Source: Desulforapulum autotrophicum
GTDB taxonomy: Bacteria; Desulfobacterota; Desulfobacteria; Desulfobacterales; Desulfolunaceae
Reading direction: 5' to 3'
DNA length: 64,000 bases
Assembly (NCBI GenBank): GCA_020723285.1
Contig: DYJE01000012.1
Coordinates: forward strand, 1 to 64,000
A program made the position numbers and the translations under genes. The stretch's first letter is position 1, and every line of letters begins with the position of its first letter. Positions 35,301 through 43,275 of the stretch are shown here, in pieces. Below the pieces are notes generated by a model, which saw nothing but the letters and a program-made list of their open reading frames with translations, was not told the DNA's origin and did not search any database.

Positions 35301-35532
35301 CTGTGAGGTCTTGATACTCATCCTGATCTTCAGAAGCAGGATCTATACCCGATTCGCCAGGTACTACTGGAAAAAGGATCGCCGTATGGTAACGATCAAG
35401 AGGATTGATTCCATACAGTATATTCTCCTTCGGTTCATCAATATTTAATCCGAAACCCGGTCCGATGAGCGCATGCCCGACCCAGGTCAAAAGGTCATGA
35501 CGAAAACAGGATATTTTTTTCTTTTCGTCCAT
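32323..35532 (-). CDS. drmA: DrmA-like superfamily-2 helicase
   Basis: A 1069-residue helicase of the DrmA/YprA-related group. Long N-terminal domain (1-410) with no known motif, then motif I WFPTGGGKTEAYLAL, motif Ib region VLMRYTLRLLTAQQFERA, a zinc-binding insertion (CPRCG, CVNPEC), motif II as DELH in MIIQDELHLISG, motif III STATI, and the C-terminal RecA domain with LATNMVSVGLDVSRL and motif VI QASSRVGR. DISARM DrmA translocates on DNA and, with DrmB, blocks incoming phage DNA. It is the first gene of the operon. ATG 35532 is chosen over ATG 35538 because of AGG spacing. Confidence 0.9.
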   Translation of the reverse strand: MDEKKKISCFRHDLLTWVGHALIGPGFGLNIDEPKENILYGINPLDRYHTAILFPVVPGESGIDPASEDQDEYQDLTDDNSEPQAEPLNRKQRYTPPSSVGFSFFIKGTARLQLIPEGVGYALIKDVRKDVWTRFSLGDFSRESFTVECPKSRVTTEHRKPVFEDKGELHILWRPFADGWMATVSLINKQVLADSEKPKEFAQSRCALSFFEVRLKCVVDQGDVGVYPRVDPELLTDEEMELELQYRDRRTYAVGHGAAANWEMEDDRIREIRSDFLPAVEVPQVTADVDKVGSDALDIAVLSGYTFGDTAIHALLVRFVSEYESWILGQKNRDDNYNRHEKEAAFRIIQRMDTALDRMRRGLDVLEKNRLAAMAFAIANQAMNDQMAAYDKVLGKTPHTYRWRPFQLAFLLVSLESVVHEDSEFRDLVDLIWFPTGGGKTEAYLALIAFLITYRRLAFPSSSGGTTVLMRYTLRLLTAQQFERACRLICSLEVIRRNSKDLLGKEPITAGMWVGQASSPNTFREAMDEVRGSVTGSGEPPRSLILSSCPRCGRIFNVKSSYISNERSFRFRCVNPECDFGKDREGFLPCQVVDEALYENPPTLVISTIDKFARLAWEERTKAFFGLHGNRPPEMIIQDELHLISGALGSVAGLYEAALDTVLISKGVRPKYIASTATIKMAEQQVRRLYARDLAVFPPPGLSCDDSYFARTVPLEERPGRLYAGYLAPLKNRQHCMAPLAGALLAGPEMVFGEQADKDLLFDAWWTMVVYHGSLKGVGNSQNAFRDDVPKNYSLFRRDGMGADVHEDDRNRKDENNRRAPEVSTLTSVSKPEENRRTFDRLEKRYDEAGHLDAVLATNMVSVGLDVSRLSLMIINGQPLTTAEYIQASSRVGRSDVPGLVFVNFYRDQARSLSHYEDFRSYHESFYRFVEPTSITPYTYQARMRALHAAMVIVVRHSGKRFLDNTSAIHFDPSDLAVATVLQRLGQRCAMADAERAKQTKDHIKRLASDWKHEADRCKADKKEMFYSVKDTDRVKGRLLYNHQDRIKGLWPTLQSMRNVENSALMELL

Positions 35533-35618
35533 GGGCATCCTACTGTCACAAGCAATCCAGAAGAGAATTAAAAAACTGATACCCTAAGATTATATTTCTA
35601 GCAAGATATTTTGAGTAA

Positions 35619-35648
35619 TATATAGAAAATGGTAAGTCGTTTTATCAA
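35619..35648 (-). promoter_or_regulatory. candidate promoter of the defence operon
   Basis: On the minus strand, -35 TTGATA (35648-35643), an 18-base spacer and -10 TATATA (35624-35619), about 87 bases before the drmA-like start. The 35533-35700 spacer is strongly AT-rich, unlike the operon itself, so other weak matches also occur. Confidence 0.4.
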
Positions 35649-35700
35649 TTGACTTCTCAGTCACCTACGTAATTTTCGAATGTCGGAATCCGAAAAGAAT

Positions 35701-35931
35701 CTCAAGGCCCCCTGGTTGAAAGACCAGGGCCGCTCCCACACCTTCGAAGCCACCGTGGCCAATCTCTTCGCTTCGGAAATGCTGGAAAAAATCCCCAGCG
35801 ACGCCGTTCAGATCCACGGCGGCTAAGGTTACATGGATGAGTACCCCGTGTCCCGGATCTACAAAGGCGCGAAAATTCTCCAGATCTTCGAGTGCATGTC
35901 TGAAATTCTGCGGCTGATTCTGGGTCAGTAA
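35701..35931 (+). pseudogene. decayed acyl-CoA dehydrogenase fragment with internal stop
   Basis: Seventy-six codons homologous to the fragment at 25790-26032 (LKAPWLKDQGRSHTFEATVA, VQIHGG, then stop TAA at 35824-35826, then GYMDEYPVSRIYKGAKILQ). Nucleotide identity is high but clearly below that of a recent duplicate, roughly four in five bases by eye. It points in the same direction as the left copy, so the two bracket the five-gene defence operon as direct repeats. Its stop lies 7 bases from the QueG-like gene stop. Confidence 0.82.
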
Positions 35932-35938
35932 AAACAGT

Positions 35939-36784
35939 TCAGACCGTTCCCCCGGATTTCTGCTGCGGCAGGATTCCGGGCCGGATGGTTTTCCATCGTT
36001 CGCCCACCGGGCAGACCCTCATGCACTCGATGCAGTTGTCCACGTCGGTGATGCAGGTCTGGCCGGTTTCCACCACTGTGTCCCTGTGTTTCATATGATG
36101 GAGGAGCATCCGGACAAAGCCGGGCCATTCCCTGAGATTTGACGGGGGCAGGCGTTTGAAGCCGTAAGTCCAGTACATGAAACACGGGTCCACGTTGTAA
36201 CCCGAGGCCGTGAGGGCCCCGGAGGGACAGGACGTGACGCAGCGTCGGCAGTTTTTGCAAAGGTCAAGATCTTTCGGGGGATCGGGCTCAAGGGGGGCTT
36301 CCGTCACCACGGCGCAAAGACGCTGGTGCGGGCCGAATTCCGGGGTAAGAAGCAGGTTGTTTGCGCCGATCTGCCCCAGTCCGCAGCTCACGGCCGCGTG
36401 TTTCAGGGAGATAAAGCCCAGGGTCCGCGTCTGGCGGAATTTTTTCCCCGTTTCCGGGTCTCGTTTGAATATCTCCACGGGTTTGTCCGCGGAAATGGGA
36501 AGGGAAAGGAACCCTTCCCGTTCGAGACGCCTTCCGAGTTTTTCCGCCGTTTCATCGAGAAGCCGCGAGGTCTGCATCTTGTTCCGGGTCCAGAGCATGA
36601 TATCCGGAGAATAAACGGCCCCCAGGGACTGGGCCACCGCCATCACGACCACGCTTTTCGCCGTCGGCATGAGGGCCTCGGCCGGACGGGGTGGATAAGC
36701 CATAATCATGTCTTCCGCACGGACAATCCCCACCAGATCGACACCCGATTCCATGATCCAGCTTTTGACGGCTGCTGCATCCAT
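35939..36784 (-). CDS. ferredoxin-type 4Fe-4S protein related to epoxyqueuosine reductase
   Basis: A 281-residue cytoplasmic iron-sulfur protein. It has the QueG-like arrangement: an N-terminal domain (VDLVGIVRAEDM, SVVVMAVAQSL, GFISLKHAAVSCGLGQIGANNLLLTPEFG) and two C-terminal [4Fe-4S] sites, CKNCRRCVTSCP and CITDVDNCIECMRVCP. QueG itself reduces epoxyqueuosine using cobalamin, but it is longer and ends in HEAT-like repeats that are absent here. Such short relatives are frequent in anaerobes, often next to reductive dehalogenase or methyltransferase genes; none is present. Function is therefore left open: an electron-transfer or corrinoid-activating role is possible. Confidence 0.8.
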   Translation of the reverse strand: MDAAAVKSWIMESGVDLVGIVRAEDMIMAYPPRPAEALMPTAKSVVVMAVAQSLGAVYSPDIMLWTRNKMQTSRLLDETAEKLGRRLEREGFLSLPISADKPVEIFKRDPETGKKFRQTRTLGFISLKHAAVSCGLGQIGANNLLLTPEFGPHQRLCAVVTEAPLEPDPPKDLDLCKNCRRCVTSCPSGALTASGYNVDPCFMYWTYGFKRLPPSNLREWPGFVRMLLHHMKHRDTVVETGQTCITDVDNCIECMRVCPVGERWKTIRPGILPQQKSGGTV

Positions 36785-36930
36785 GTTGTGCCTCCTTGAG
36801 TTTTAGATTCCATCACAGCCTTTCGGACTTTTTTACGAGGCCGTCAGGCTTAAGCGATTTCAGAAATTAGGGTATAATCGTTGGCTCAAAAAAGCGTCCT
36901 GATGCTTTTCAATGCGGTGATGCCATCTGG

Positions 36931-38289
36931 TTAAAAACAGTAAAACAGTGCGGCGCTGTATGTCCAGCCGCCGAGGTCCACGTCGTTTCGGCCGAAACGG
37001 TCCATGGACGTGTAACAGGCTTCGAGCAGAATGCCTCCCCGTGCATAAAATGTCGAATCGCCGGTGAGAAGTTTGGCCCCGACTTTGGCATGCCAGCCGC
37101 TCACGTCGATGTCTTTTTCGCCGTACTGTGTTTTTTCTTTGAACATCCAGTAATCACCGCCCAAACCGGCGAAAAGCGTGATCAGCGGGTCCAGGTCCCA
37201 GTTGGCGTTGAGGGAGCCTGAGAGGGGAATCATTTCCAGTTCCGTTTCAACGCCGGTGACGGCGGCGGAATCGGTGACGGCAAATCCGTCAGTGCGGGAA
37301 TAGCCGGCGGACACATCGGCGGAAAGCCAGGGCCAGAAGTTCAGACGACGTTCGTAGAACAGACTCACAGGCACGATGGTGTCGTACACCTCGGCCTGAA
37401 GATCTTCAGAAGGCTCAAAAGTTCCGACCTTGATCCCCAGAATGTTTTCCGAGACAGTGAACGTTTCGGCAGCCTGAGCCATGGAGGTAAACACAAGCAC
37501 GGTCATGAGACCCACGATCACACGTTTATACGGAAAGCTGAACATGCTCACGGTGAGGAGAAACAGCACAAAGGGAACAACAGGAGCCGTTTTCGGCTCA
37601 CTGTGCACGGAACTGCCGATAAAACACCCGTCGTCGATATCCTCCCGACTGAACAGCGTTCCGAAATCCTCCACATTGAACGTCACTTCACTGGATGTGG
37701 ACAGGTCATCACCGCTGCTGTCCTTCATGTTGACCAGAATATAGTATGTACCGTTGGCGAGACCGCTCTGAACGGCGGCCCCTTCCTTGTCGATGTCGGT
37801 GAGAGCATACTCGTAAACCCCGGACGCGCTGCCGATGTATACGTCGAAGGTTTCCACACCCGAAGGGATTTCACTCAGGGACACCGACACGGTCCCTGTG
37901 TCCACCATCTTGATATCCAGGGCCACCGCTGTCGTGGTGATGGAGTCGGAGGTCGTCGCCGACTCGTCGGTGTCTCCGTCATAGGCCGAAAGGCTCACCT
38001 TGTACTCCGTGTTGCTGTCAAGGCCTCGGATCAGATAACTGTATGACGTCACTGTTGTGCTTGTGGGTTTGGGGATACGGACTTTCGTCCAGGCGTCGCT
38101 GCTTCCCTCCACCCAGTATTTGACGTAGTAGCCGTCGGTATCCGTATCGGTGTTAAGCTCGAACAGAACGGTGATGGAGGTGCTGGTTGCCGTCAGCCGA
38201 ATGATTTCAGGGGTCGGAGGAATTACGGCAAACGCCAGAGAGTGGAAAAACAAACCTGCCAGCAGGGAAAGCCAAATGATCTTTTTCAT
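36931..38289 (-). CDS. FN3-domain protein joined to an outer-membrane beta-barrel-like domain
   Basis: A 452-residue envelope protein. The signal peptide is IIWLSLLAGLFFHSLAFA. Residues about 24-115 form a fibronectin type III domain (TPEIIRLTATSTSITVLFE, LDSNTEYKVSLSAYDGD), then a second Ig-like part to about 220. A hydrophobic region (VVPFVLFLLTVSMFSF) and a second signal-peptide-like sequence (VIVGLMTVLVFTSMAQAAE) lie near 235-275. The last 180 residues look like alternating beta strands and end in phenylalanine (ALFYCF), as in OmpW/OmpA-type barrels. It could be two ancestral genes fused in frame. Start 38289 is chosen because the signal peptide begins there. Promoter region 36785-36930 and downstream spacer hold nothing else. 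Confidence 0.7.
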   Translation of the reverse strand: MKKIIWLSLLAGLFFHSLAFAVIPPTPEIIRLTATSTSITVLFELNTDTDTDGYYVKYWVEGSSDAWTKVRIPKPTSTTVTSYSYLIRGLDSNTEYKVSLSAYDGDTDESATTSDSITTTAVALDIKMVDTGTVSVSLSEIPSGVETFDVYIGSASGVYEYALTDIDKEGAAVQSGLANGTYYILVNMKDSSGDDLSTSSEVTFNVEDFGTLFSREDIDDGCFIGSSVHSEPKTAPVVPFVLFLLTVSMFSFPYKRVIVGLMTVLVFTSMAQAAETFTVSENILGIKVGTFEPSEDLQAEVYDTIVPVSLFYERRLNFWPWLSADVSAGYSRTDGFAVTDSAAVTGVETELEMIPLSGSLNANWDLDPLITLFAGLGGDYWMFKEKTQYGEKDIDVSGWHAKVGAKLLTGDSTFYARGGILLEACYTSMDRFGRNDVDLGGWTYSAALFYCF

Positions 38290-38394
38290 AGTGTTCCGTC
38301 GTCTTCGTGTTGATGTGAGTGCTGCGGTATCCATGAACCTTTTTAAAGAATGGATACAGATATAAACGAATCAAGGTAAAAGTCAACGATAACC

Positions 38395-40578
38395 TCAGAG
38401 CGGAAAACGTTCCAGCCGGTCTTTGAGGCCCGAAAGCCGCTGACGGGGGCGGTCGTTTTCAAGGGCGATGTCCAGAGCCTTTTTCGTTCCGATAAGGATC
38501 ACGAGTTTTTTGCCCCGGGTCATGGCGGTGTAGAGAAGGTTTCTCTGAAGCAGGGGGACATGCAAGGTGGTAAGCGGCACCACCACCGCCGGGTATTCGG
38601 AGCCCTGGGATTTGTGTACTGTAATGGCATAAGCCAGGGTCAGCTCGTGGAGATCCTCGGCATCGTATTCCACGGAACGGCCGTCATAACACACCGTCAT
38701 CACTTTGTTGTCTCCGTCCACATCCTCCACCACGCCGATATCCCCGTTGAACACTTCTTTTTCATAGTTGTTTTTCAGGTGCATCACCTTGTCACCGGTT
38801 CTGAATGCCCCGCCGAACCCCGTTCCAGATGCCGTTCCGGGGTTCAGCGCGGCCTGAAGAACCGCGTTCAAACTCACCGTCCCCACCTCCCCCCTGTGCA
38901 TGGGGGTGAGAACCTGGATGTCGGAGACGGGATGAAACCCGTATCTTGACGGAATCCGTTTTGAGCAGAGTTCCACCACCCGTTCCATCACCGTGACGGG
39001 CCGGGCGGTTTCAATAAAATAGAATTCGGACAACGGTTCTTCTTCCGTGGTTTCGGGCTGGCGCGGAGCCTTGCCATAGCGGACGCGGTGAGCGTTCAGA
39101 ACAATGGGGCTTTCCTGAGCCTGCCTGAAGATCTTCGTCAGTTCAAAGGTTTTAAAACAGCGGCTGTGAATCATGTCAGCCAGTACCATGCCCGGCCCCA
39201 CGGAGGGCAGCTGGAAAATATCCCCCACAACAATGAGGGCAGACTGAAAAGATACCGCGTCCAAAAGGTGATGCATGAGGGTCATATCCACCATGGACGC
39301 CTCGTCGATGATCACGGCATCGGCGTCAAGAGGATCGTTCCTGTTCTTGTCGAAACCGCCGGTCCCGATATTGTACTGCAACATTTTATGAATGGTGGAC
39401 GCTTCCTCACCGGTGACTTCGGACAGCCTTCGGGCAGCCCGGCCCGTGGGCGCTGCGAGAAGCATGGTTTTCCCCAGACGTTTGAATATGGCTGTGACCG
39501 AACGGATCAGTGTGGTTTTCCCCGTTCCAGGACCGCCAGTGATGAGGACCACCCGGTGGGACAGCATGTTTTCAAGGACGTCCAGCTGTTCCTCGGACAG
39601 TTTGATGGCGAGATTCTTCAACACTTCCTCAATGATGTCGTCTTTCTCAAGGTGGGGAGCCGAAAGGGGAAGAGCATTGAGGGCGTGCAGCTTGATCGTG
39701 GCGGCTGTCTCGGCCCGGTGAAGCTCACGGGTGTAAACGGCGGATTCATCCGTGATTTCCCGCGCCGGTTCAACCACGATGCGCCGATCTTTTTCCAGTT
39801 CCTCAAAGCCGGCCCCCAGGGAATCCCGCTCGATGCCGAATCTCACACCGCACTGATGGGCAAGATGACTTTTCAGGGCGAACACATGGCCGTTACCCGC
39901 CTCTCCCTCAAGCAGATGAAGAAGGCAGGCCGCCACACGGCGGGGATCGTTCCTCTCCACCCCCATGGCCCGTGCGGCGCTGTCCACAGCACTGAAAGGC
40001 ATGTCCGGAAAATCAAAGGAAAGGACATAGGGTGAGCGGTTGATGGTGTCCACGGCGTCGGCTCCGTAACGCCGGTATATCCGTGACGAAAAAGCCGCGG
40101 GAATGGCGTTGGCCTGGAGAAACCCCAGAAGCTTCCGGACATCGTTCCTCCGGTCCCAGGCCTTCACGATGCGATCCCCCAGAATCTTCCCGATGCCTTT
40201 GACGTTCACAAGGGCTAAGGGATCGTTTTCGATGACCGACAGAGTGTCTTCCCTGAACGTCTTGACCAGGGCCACAATTTTTTTCGGGCTCAGCCCTTTG
40301 ACGTCCATGGCCTTGAGAAAATGACGGATGCCTTCGATGGTGGTGGGGAGCAGCGGTTCAAAGGATCTGACAGTGAACTGCTGGCCGTATTTCGCGTGTT
40401 TTTCCCAGACACCCCGGACCGTCACCGTGTCCCCTTCCCGGACACCCATGAGATAACCCACCAGGGTGATGGTGTTTCGGGTTTCAAGGGGCTCGCAGTC
40501 GGCCACGGTGTACTGGTTCTCTTCGTTCCTGAACCTTATACGGACCAGACGTGCGGTGATGTCGAGGGCTTCATTCAT
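38395..40578 (-). CDS. recD2: RecD-like ATP-dependent DNA helicase
   Basis: A 727-residue superfamily-1B 5'-3' helicase. The N-terminal OB-like domain (TVRGVWEKHAKYGQQFTV) is followed by helix-hairpin-helix segments (GIRHFLKAMDVKGLSPKKI, VKGIGKILGDRI), Walker A GGPGTGKTT near 350, VIIDEASMVDM, VVGDIFQLPSVGPG, a UvrD-like C-terminal part with YAITVHKSQGSEYPAVVVPL, and YTAMTRGK. Length and order match RecD2, which works outside RecBCD in bacteria lacking RecB and RecC. Its ATG overlaps the gmhB stop as ATGAATGA. Confidence 0.95.
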   Translation of the reverse strand: MNEALDITARLVRIRFRNEENQYTVADCEPLETRNTITLVGYLMGVREGDTVTVRGVWEKHAKYGQQFTVRSFEPLLPTTIEGIRHFLKAMDVKGLSPKKIVALVKTFREDTLSVIENDPLALVNVKGIGKILGDRIVKAWDRRNDVRKLLGFLQANAIPAAFSSRIYRRYGADAVDTINRSPYVLSFDFPDMPFSAVDSAARAMGVERNDPRRVAACLLHLLEGEAGNGHVFALKSHLAHQCGVRFGIERDSLGAGFEELEKDRRIVVEPAREITDESAVYTRELHRAETAATIKLHALNALPLSAPHLEKDDIIEEVLKNLAIKLSEEQLDVLENMLSHRVVLITGGPGTGKTTLIRSVTAIFKRLGKTMLLAAPTGRAARRLSEVTGEEASTIHKMLQYNIGTGGFDKNRNDPLDADAVIIDEASMVDMTLMHHLLDAVSFQSALIVVGDIFQLPSVGPGMVLADMIHSRCFKTFELTKIFRQAQESPIVLNAHRVRYGKAPRQPETTEEEPLSEFYFIETARPVTVMERVVELCSKRIPSRYGFHPVSDIQVLTPMHRGEVGTVSLNAVLQAALNPGTASGTGFGGAFRTGDKVMHLKNNYEKEVFNGDIGVVEDVDGDNKVMTVCYDGRSVEYDAEDLHELTLAYAITVHKSQGSEYPAVVVPLTTLHVPLLQRNLLYTAMTRGKKLVILIGTKKALDIALENDRPRQRLSGLKDRLERFPL

Positions 40579-41173
40579 GGAGGTCGCCGTCAGAAATGAT
40601 CCATTTCACGGCGGCGAGGAGGTCTTCGGCCACATGGTCGATATGTGTTCCCCGTTCGTCCAGTTCGGCACGGGCCTTGAGGCCGTTGCCGGTTTTCACG
40701 AGAATTTTCAGGGGGACCCCGGCGTTTTCCGCGCAGAGCATGTCTTTGGCGCTGTCACCGATCATGACGCTCCGTTTCAGATCCACACCATGCCTGTCCC
40801 TGGCCGTAAAAATCATGCCCGGTTCGGGTTTGCGGCAGCGGCATTGATCCGACGGGAGATGAGGACAGAATACGATGTCCGTGATTGCTCCTCCGGCCTT
40901 TTCAACGTCCGTGGTCATGGTTTCAAAAATGAGCTTCAGCTCATCAGGTGTGGTGAGTTTGCGTCCGATCACCGACTGGTTCGTGATGACAATGGCGGAG
41001 AGTCCGTGCTCATGAAGCCGCCTGAAGGCTTCGAGGGTGCCCGGCAGGAAATGGAATTCGTCCCTGCTTTTGATGTAGTCCGGAGAATCCCTGTTGATCA
41101 CGCCGTCCCGGTCGATAAAGACTGTCGTCACCTTCGCTTTTATATCAGCTGCCTGTGTATCGTGATCATTCAT
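40571..41173 (-). CDS. gmhB: D-glycero-D-manno-heptose-1,7-bisphosphate 7-phosphatase (HAD-IIIA)
   Basis: A 200-residue HAD phosphatase. Catalytic aspartates lie in FIDRDGVIN, followed by VITNQS, the zinc loop CPHLPSDQCRCRKPEPGM and the C-terminal MIGDSAKDMLCAENAG. GmhB removes the 7-phosphate during ADP-heptose synthesis for lipopolysaccharide; the same fold is in the HisB N-terminal domain, but the zinc loop and stand-alone form fit GmhB. ATG 41173 makes an 8-base ATGAATGA overlap with rlpA; an ATG 33 bases upstream is inside rlpA. Translation is probably coupled to rlpA and recD2. Confidence 0.9.
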   Translation of the reverse strand: MNDHDTQAADIKAKVTTVFIDRDGVINRDSPDYIKSRDEFHFLPGTLEAFRRLHEHGLSAIVITNQSVIGRKLTTPDELKLIFETMTTDVEKAGGAITDIVFCPHLPSDQCRCRKPEPGMIFTARDRHGVDLKRSVMIGDSAKDMLCAENAGVPLKILVKTGNGLKARAELDERGTHIDHVAEDLLAAVKWIISDGDLHE

Positions 41174-41930
41174 CGGAACGCGACGAGATGGTTTTTTTAT
41201 CCGCAAGGGCGACGGTTTCCGGTGTCTTTCTCACCGTAAAAACCTGATACCCTTTACGTTCAAGGTCTTCTTTCATTTCGCGGGCAAGATGGGGATCGTC
41301 GAAAGATCCCACACGGACCTTAAACAGCCCTTTTTCCTCCACGAGGCTCACAGCCTCGTATTCCTTTCCGAGTTTGATCAAGAGGCATTCGGCGTTTTCC
41401 CTGGCCTTGAAAGACCCGGCCTGGAGTGAAAAAGACGAAGGATCGTCATCGACAAAAGCCAACGTAGATCCGTCAAGGCGTTCCACCCTCACGTCTCCCG
41501 TCCCCCTCATTCCGATTTTTTTGGCGGCGGCGTAGGACAGGTCGATAACCCATCGCCGTGACCGTGGGCCACGGTCGTTCACTTTCACCATAACGCTTTT
41601 CCCGTTGGCCAGGTTGGTCACGAGAACACGGGTTCCAAAAGGCAGGGTCCGGTGGGCCGCAGTGTAGCCGTACATGTTGAAACGTTCTCCGCTGGTGGTC
41701 CGCCGGCGGTGAAATTCTTTACCGTACCAGGTGGCTTTACCTGTCACGGCATAGGATGAGCCGGAGTTTGAAACCGGGGTCATGTTTTTCCAGGGGCAAT
41801 CGAGGGTGTAGGTGGTTGAGCCTTCAGAAATGGGAACCGGTTTGATGTGGGTGCAGGCGCTGTTCCAGAAGAGGATGGCCGAGAGAACCGCAAGCCAGCG
41901 GATATAATGTGTAATTTTAAGATGTTCCAT
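41166..41930 (-). CDS. rlpA: RlpA-family lipoprotein with SPOR domain
   Basis: A 254-residue outer-membrane lipoprotein. The signal ends in the lipobox NSAC (Cys26). The double-psi beta-barrel, about 63-155, is complete (GKATWYGKEFHRRRTTSGE, VKVNDRGP, IDLSYAAAKKIG), and a C-terminal SPOR domain, about 163-235, has FSLQAGSFKARENAE and VRVGSFDD. RlpA cleaves or binds peptidoglycan strands lacking stem peptides, and SPOR directs it to septal walls. It is the first gene of an overlapping group with gmhB and recD2. An unusual linker of about 35 residues lies between lipobox and barrel. Confidence 0.93.
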   Translation of the reverse strand: MEHLKITHYIRWLAVLSAILFWNSACTHIKPVPISEGSTTYTLDCPWKNMTPVSNSGSSYAVTGKATWYGKEFHRRRTTSGERFNMYGYTAAHRTLPFGTRVLVTNLANGKSVMVKVNDRGPRSRRWVIDLSYAAAKKIGMRGTGDVRVERLDGSTLAFVDDDPSSFSLQAGSFKARENAECLLIKLGKEYEAVSLVEEKGLFKVRVGSFDDPHLAREMKEDLERKGYQVFTVRKTPETVALADKKTISSRSDE

Positions 41931-42134
41931 ATCTTTTCACCATGTCATGGTTACCTTTCATTTTTAATTTTAACGATGTAATCCCGCGATTATTCCATTA
42001 TTCCCCGGATTAATCAAGTCACAAGTGCTCATTTTTAAACCATAAAATACAAAACATACATGATATCGGCACATTACAAACAAAAAACAGCCGGTCGATT
42101 CCACCAATGACCCTGAGGGTTTTCATCCTCCCCC

Positions 42135-42162
42135 TTGCGATCCGACAAATCGACGTTATATT
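42135..42162 (+). promoter_or_regulatory. htpX promoter
   Basis: -35 TTGCGA (42135-42140), a 16-base spacer and -10 TATATT (42157-42162), 37 bases before the htpX ATG, which has AAGGAG as ribosome site. A heat-shock sigma-32 site was looked for and not clearly seen. The rest of the 41931-42134 gap holds no gene. Confidence 0.5.
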
Positions 42163-42198
42163 TTCTGTCAACCTAACCACATAACAAGGAGTTCAGTC

Positions 42199-43131
42199 AT
42201 GGCAAACCAGTTGAAAACAATGATGCTTCTCACCCTGATGACCTTTTTCATCATGATGGTGGGACGGGTGCTCGGAGGCCAGCAGGGAATGATCATCGCC
42301 CTCGTCTTTGCAGGAGCCATGAATTTTTTCTCTTACTGGTTCTCGGATAAAATGGTTCTTAGGATGTACAACGCCGAGGAAGTGAGCCCTGCCCAGGCTT
42401 CGGACCTATATACCATGGTGGAGGACCTGACGGCACGGGCCGGACTTCCCATGCCCAGGGTTTACATGATTCCCCAGGATTCCCCCAACGCCTTCGCCAC
42501 GGGTCGAAATCCTGAAAACGCCGTGGTGGCAGTGACCCGCGGATTACTGAATCTCATGAACCGCGATGAACTCAGAGGCGTTCTGGCCCATGAACTGGGT
42601 CATATCAAGAACAGGGACATCCTCATCGGAACCATTGCCGCCACCATGGCCGGCGCGGTGATGATGCTGGCCAACATGGCCAAATGGTCTGCCATGTTCA
42701 GCGGCTTCCGCGGAAGCGACGAGGACGGTGAAGGCGCAGGCGGTTTCATCGGAGTCATTGTCATGGCCATCATCGCCCCCATCGCCGCCATGCTGATCCA
42801 GATGGCCATTTCCCGGTCCAGAGAATACCTGGCCGACGCCACGGCCGCCGATATGACCGGAAACCCCGAAGGACTTGCCGGTGCCCTTGAAAAACTGGGT
42901 GTCTATTCGGGGCGGATTCCCATGCACGCCGAACCGGCCACGGCCCATATGTTCATTGCAAACCCCCTGTCAGGGCAAAGCCTGATGAGCCTGTTCTCTA
43001 CCCATCCGCCCATCGGGGAGCGTGTGGCCCGGCTCAGGAACACTAGGCCCTTCTCGACCCCGTCACAGCGGGGAGAAAACCGAAGCGCCCATCAGAGCGG
43101 AAATGATTTCTGGAATTCACTCCGCCGATGA
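42199..43131 (+). CDS. htpX: membrane-bound zinc metalloprotease
   Basis: A 310-residue M48-family protease. Two N-terminal transmembrane helices, the zinc motif HELGH at 131-135, the third ligand glutamate in [13 protein letters not shown], two hydrophobic helices between them, and a C-terminal [14 protein letters not shown] match HtpX. HtpX degrades misfolded membrane proteins alongside FtsH. It stands alone with its own promoter and a terminator directly behind it. Confidence 0.95.
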   Translation: MANQLKTMMLLTLMTFFIMMVGRVLGGQQGMIIALVFAGAMNFFSYWFSDKMVLRMYNAEEVSPAQASDLYTMVEDLTARAGLPMPRVYMIPQDSPNAFATGRNPENAVVAVTRGLLNLMNRDELRGVLAHELGHIKNRDILIGTIAATMAGAVMMLANMAKWSAMFSGFRGSDEDGEGAGGFIGVIVMAIIAPIAAMLIQMAISRSREYLADATAADMTGNPEGLAGALEKLGVYSGRIPMHAEPATAHMFIANPLSGQSLMSLFSTHPPIGERVARLRNTRPFSTPSQRGENRSAHQSGNDFWNSLRR

Positions 43132-43151
43132 CAAAATCTGCCATTTCTACT

Positions 43152-43181
43152 AAAAAAAAGGGCCTTCGGGTCCTTTTTTTT
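43152..43181. terminator. bidirectional rho-independent terminator
   Basis: A-tract, stem AAAGGGCC/GGTCCTTT with a TTCG tetraloop, and T-tract, starting 20 bases after the htpX stop. It separates htpX from the DnaJ gene. Confidence 0.85.
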
Positions 43182-43275
43182 GATATGGTCTTTTTTTTTG
43201 TTAACGAAGACCCGGGATTGTTCCGGAAAACGGCATTCAACACATCAACACAGGGAAGGCGAGGAACAGAGCACC

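Noticed and set aside
35939-36784. Naming the ferredoxin protein queG
   Set aside because: It is shorter than QueG and lacks the C-terminal repeats; the function may differ.
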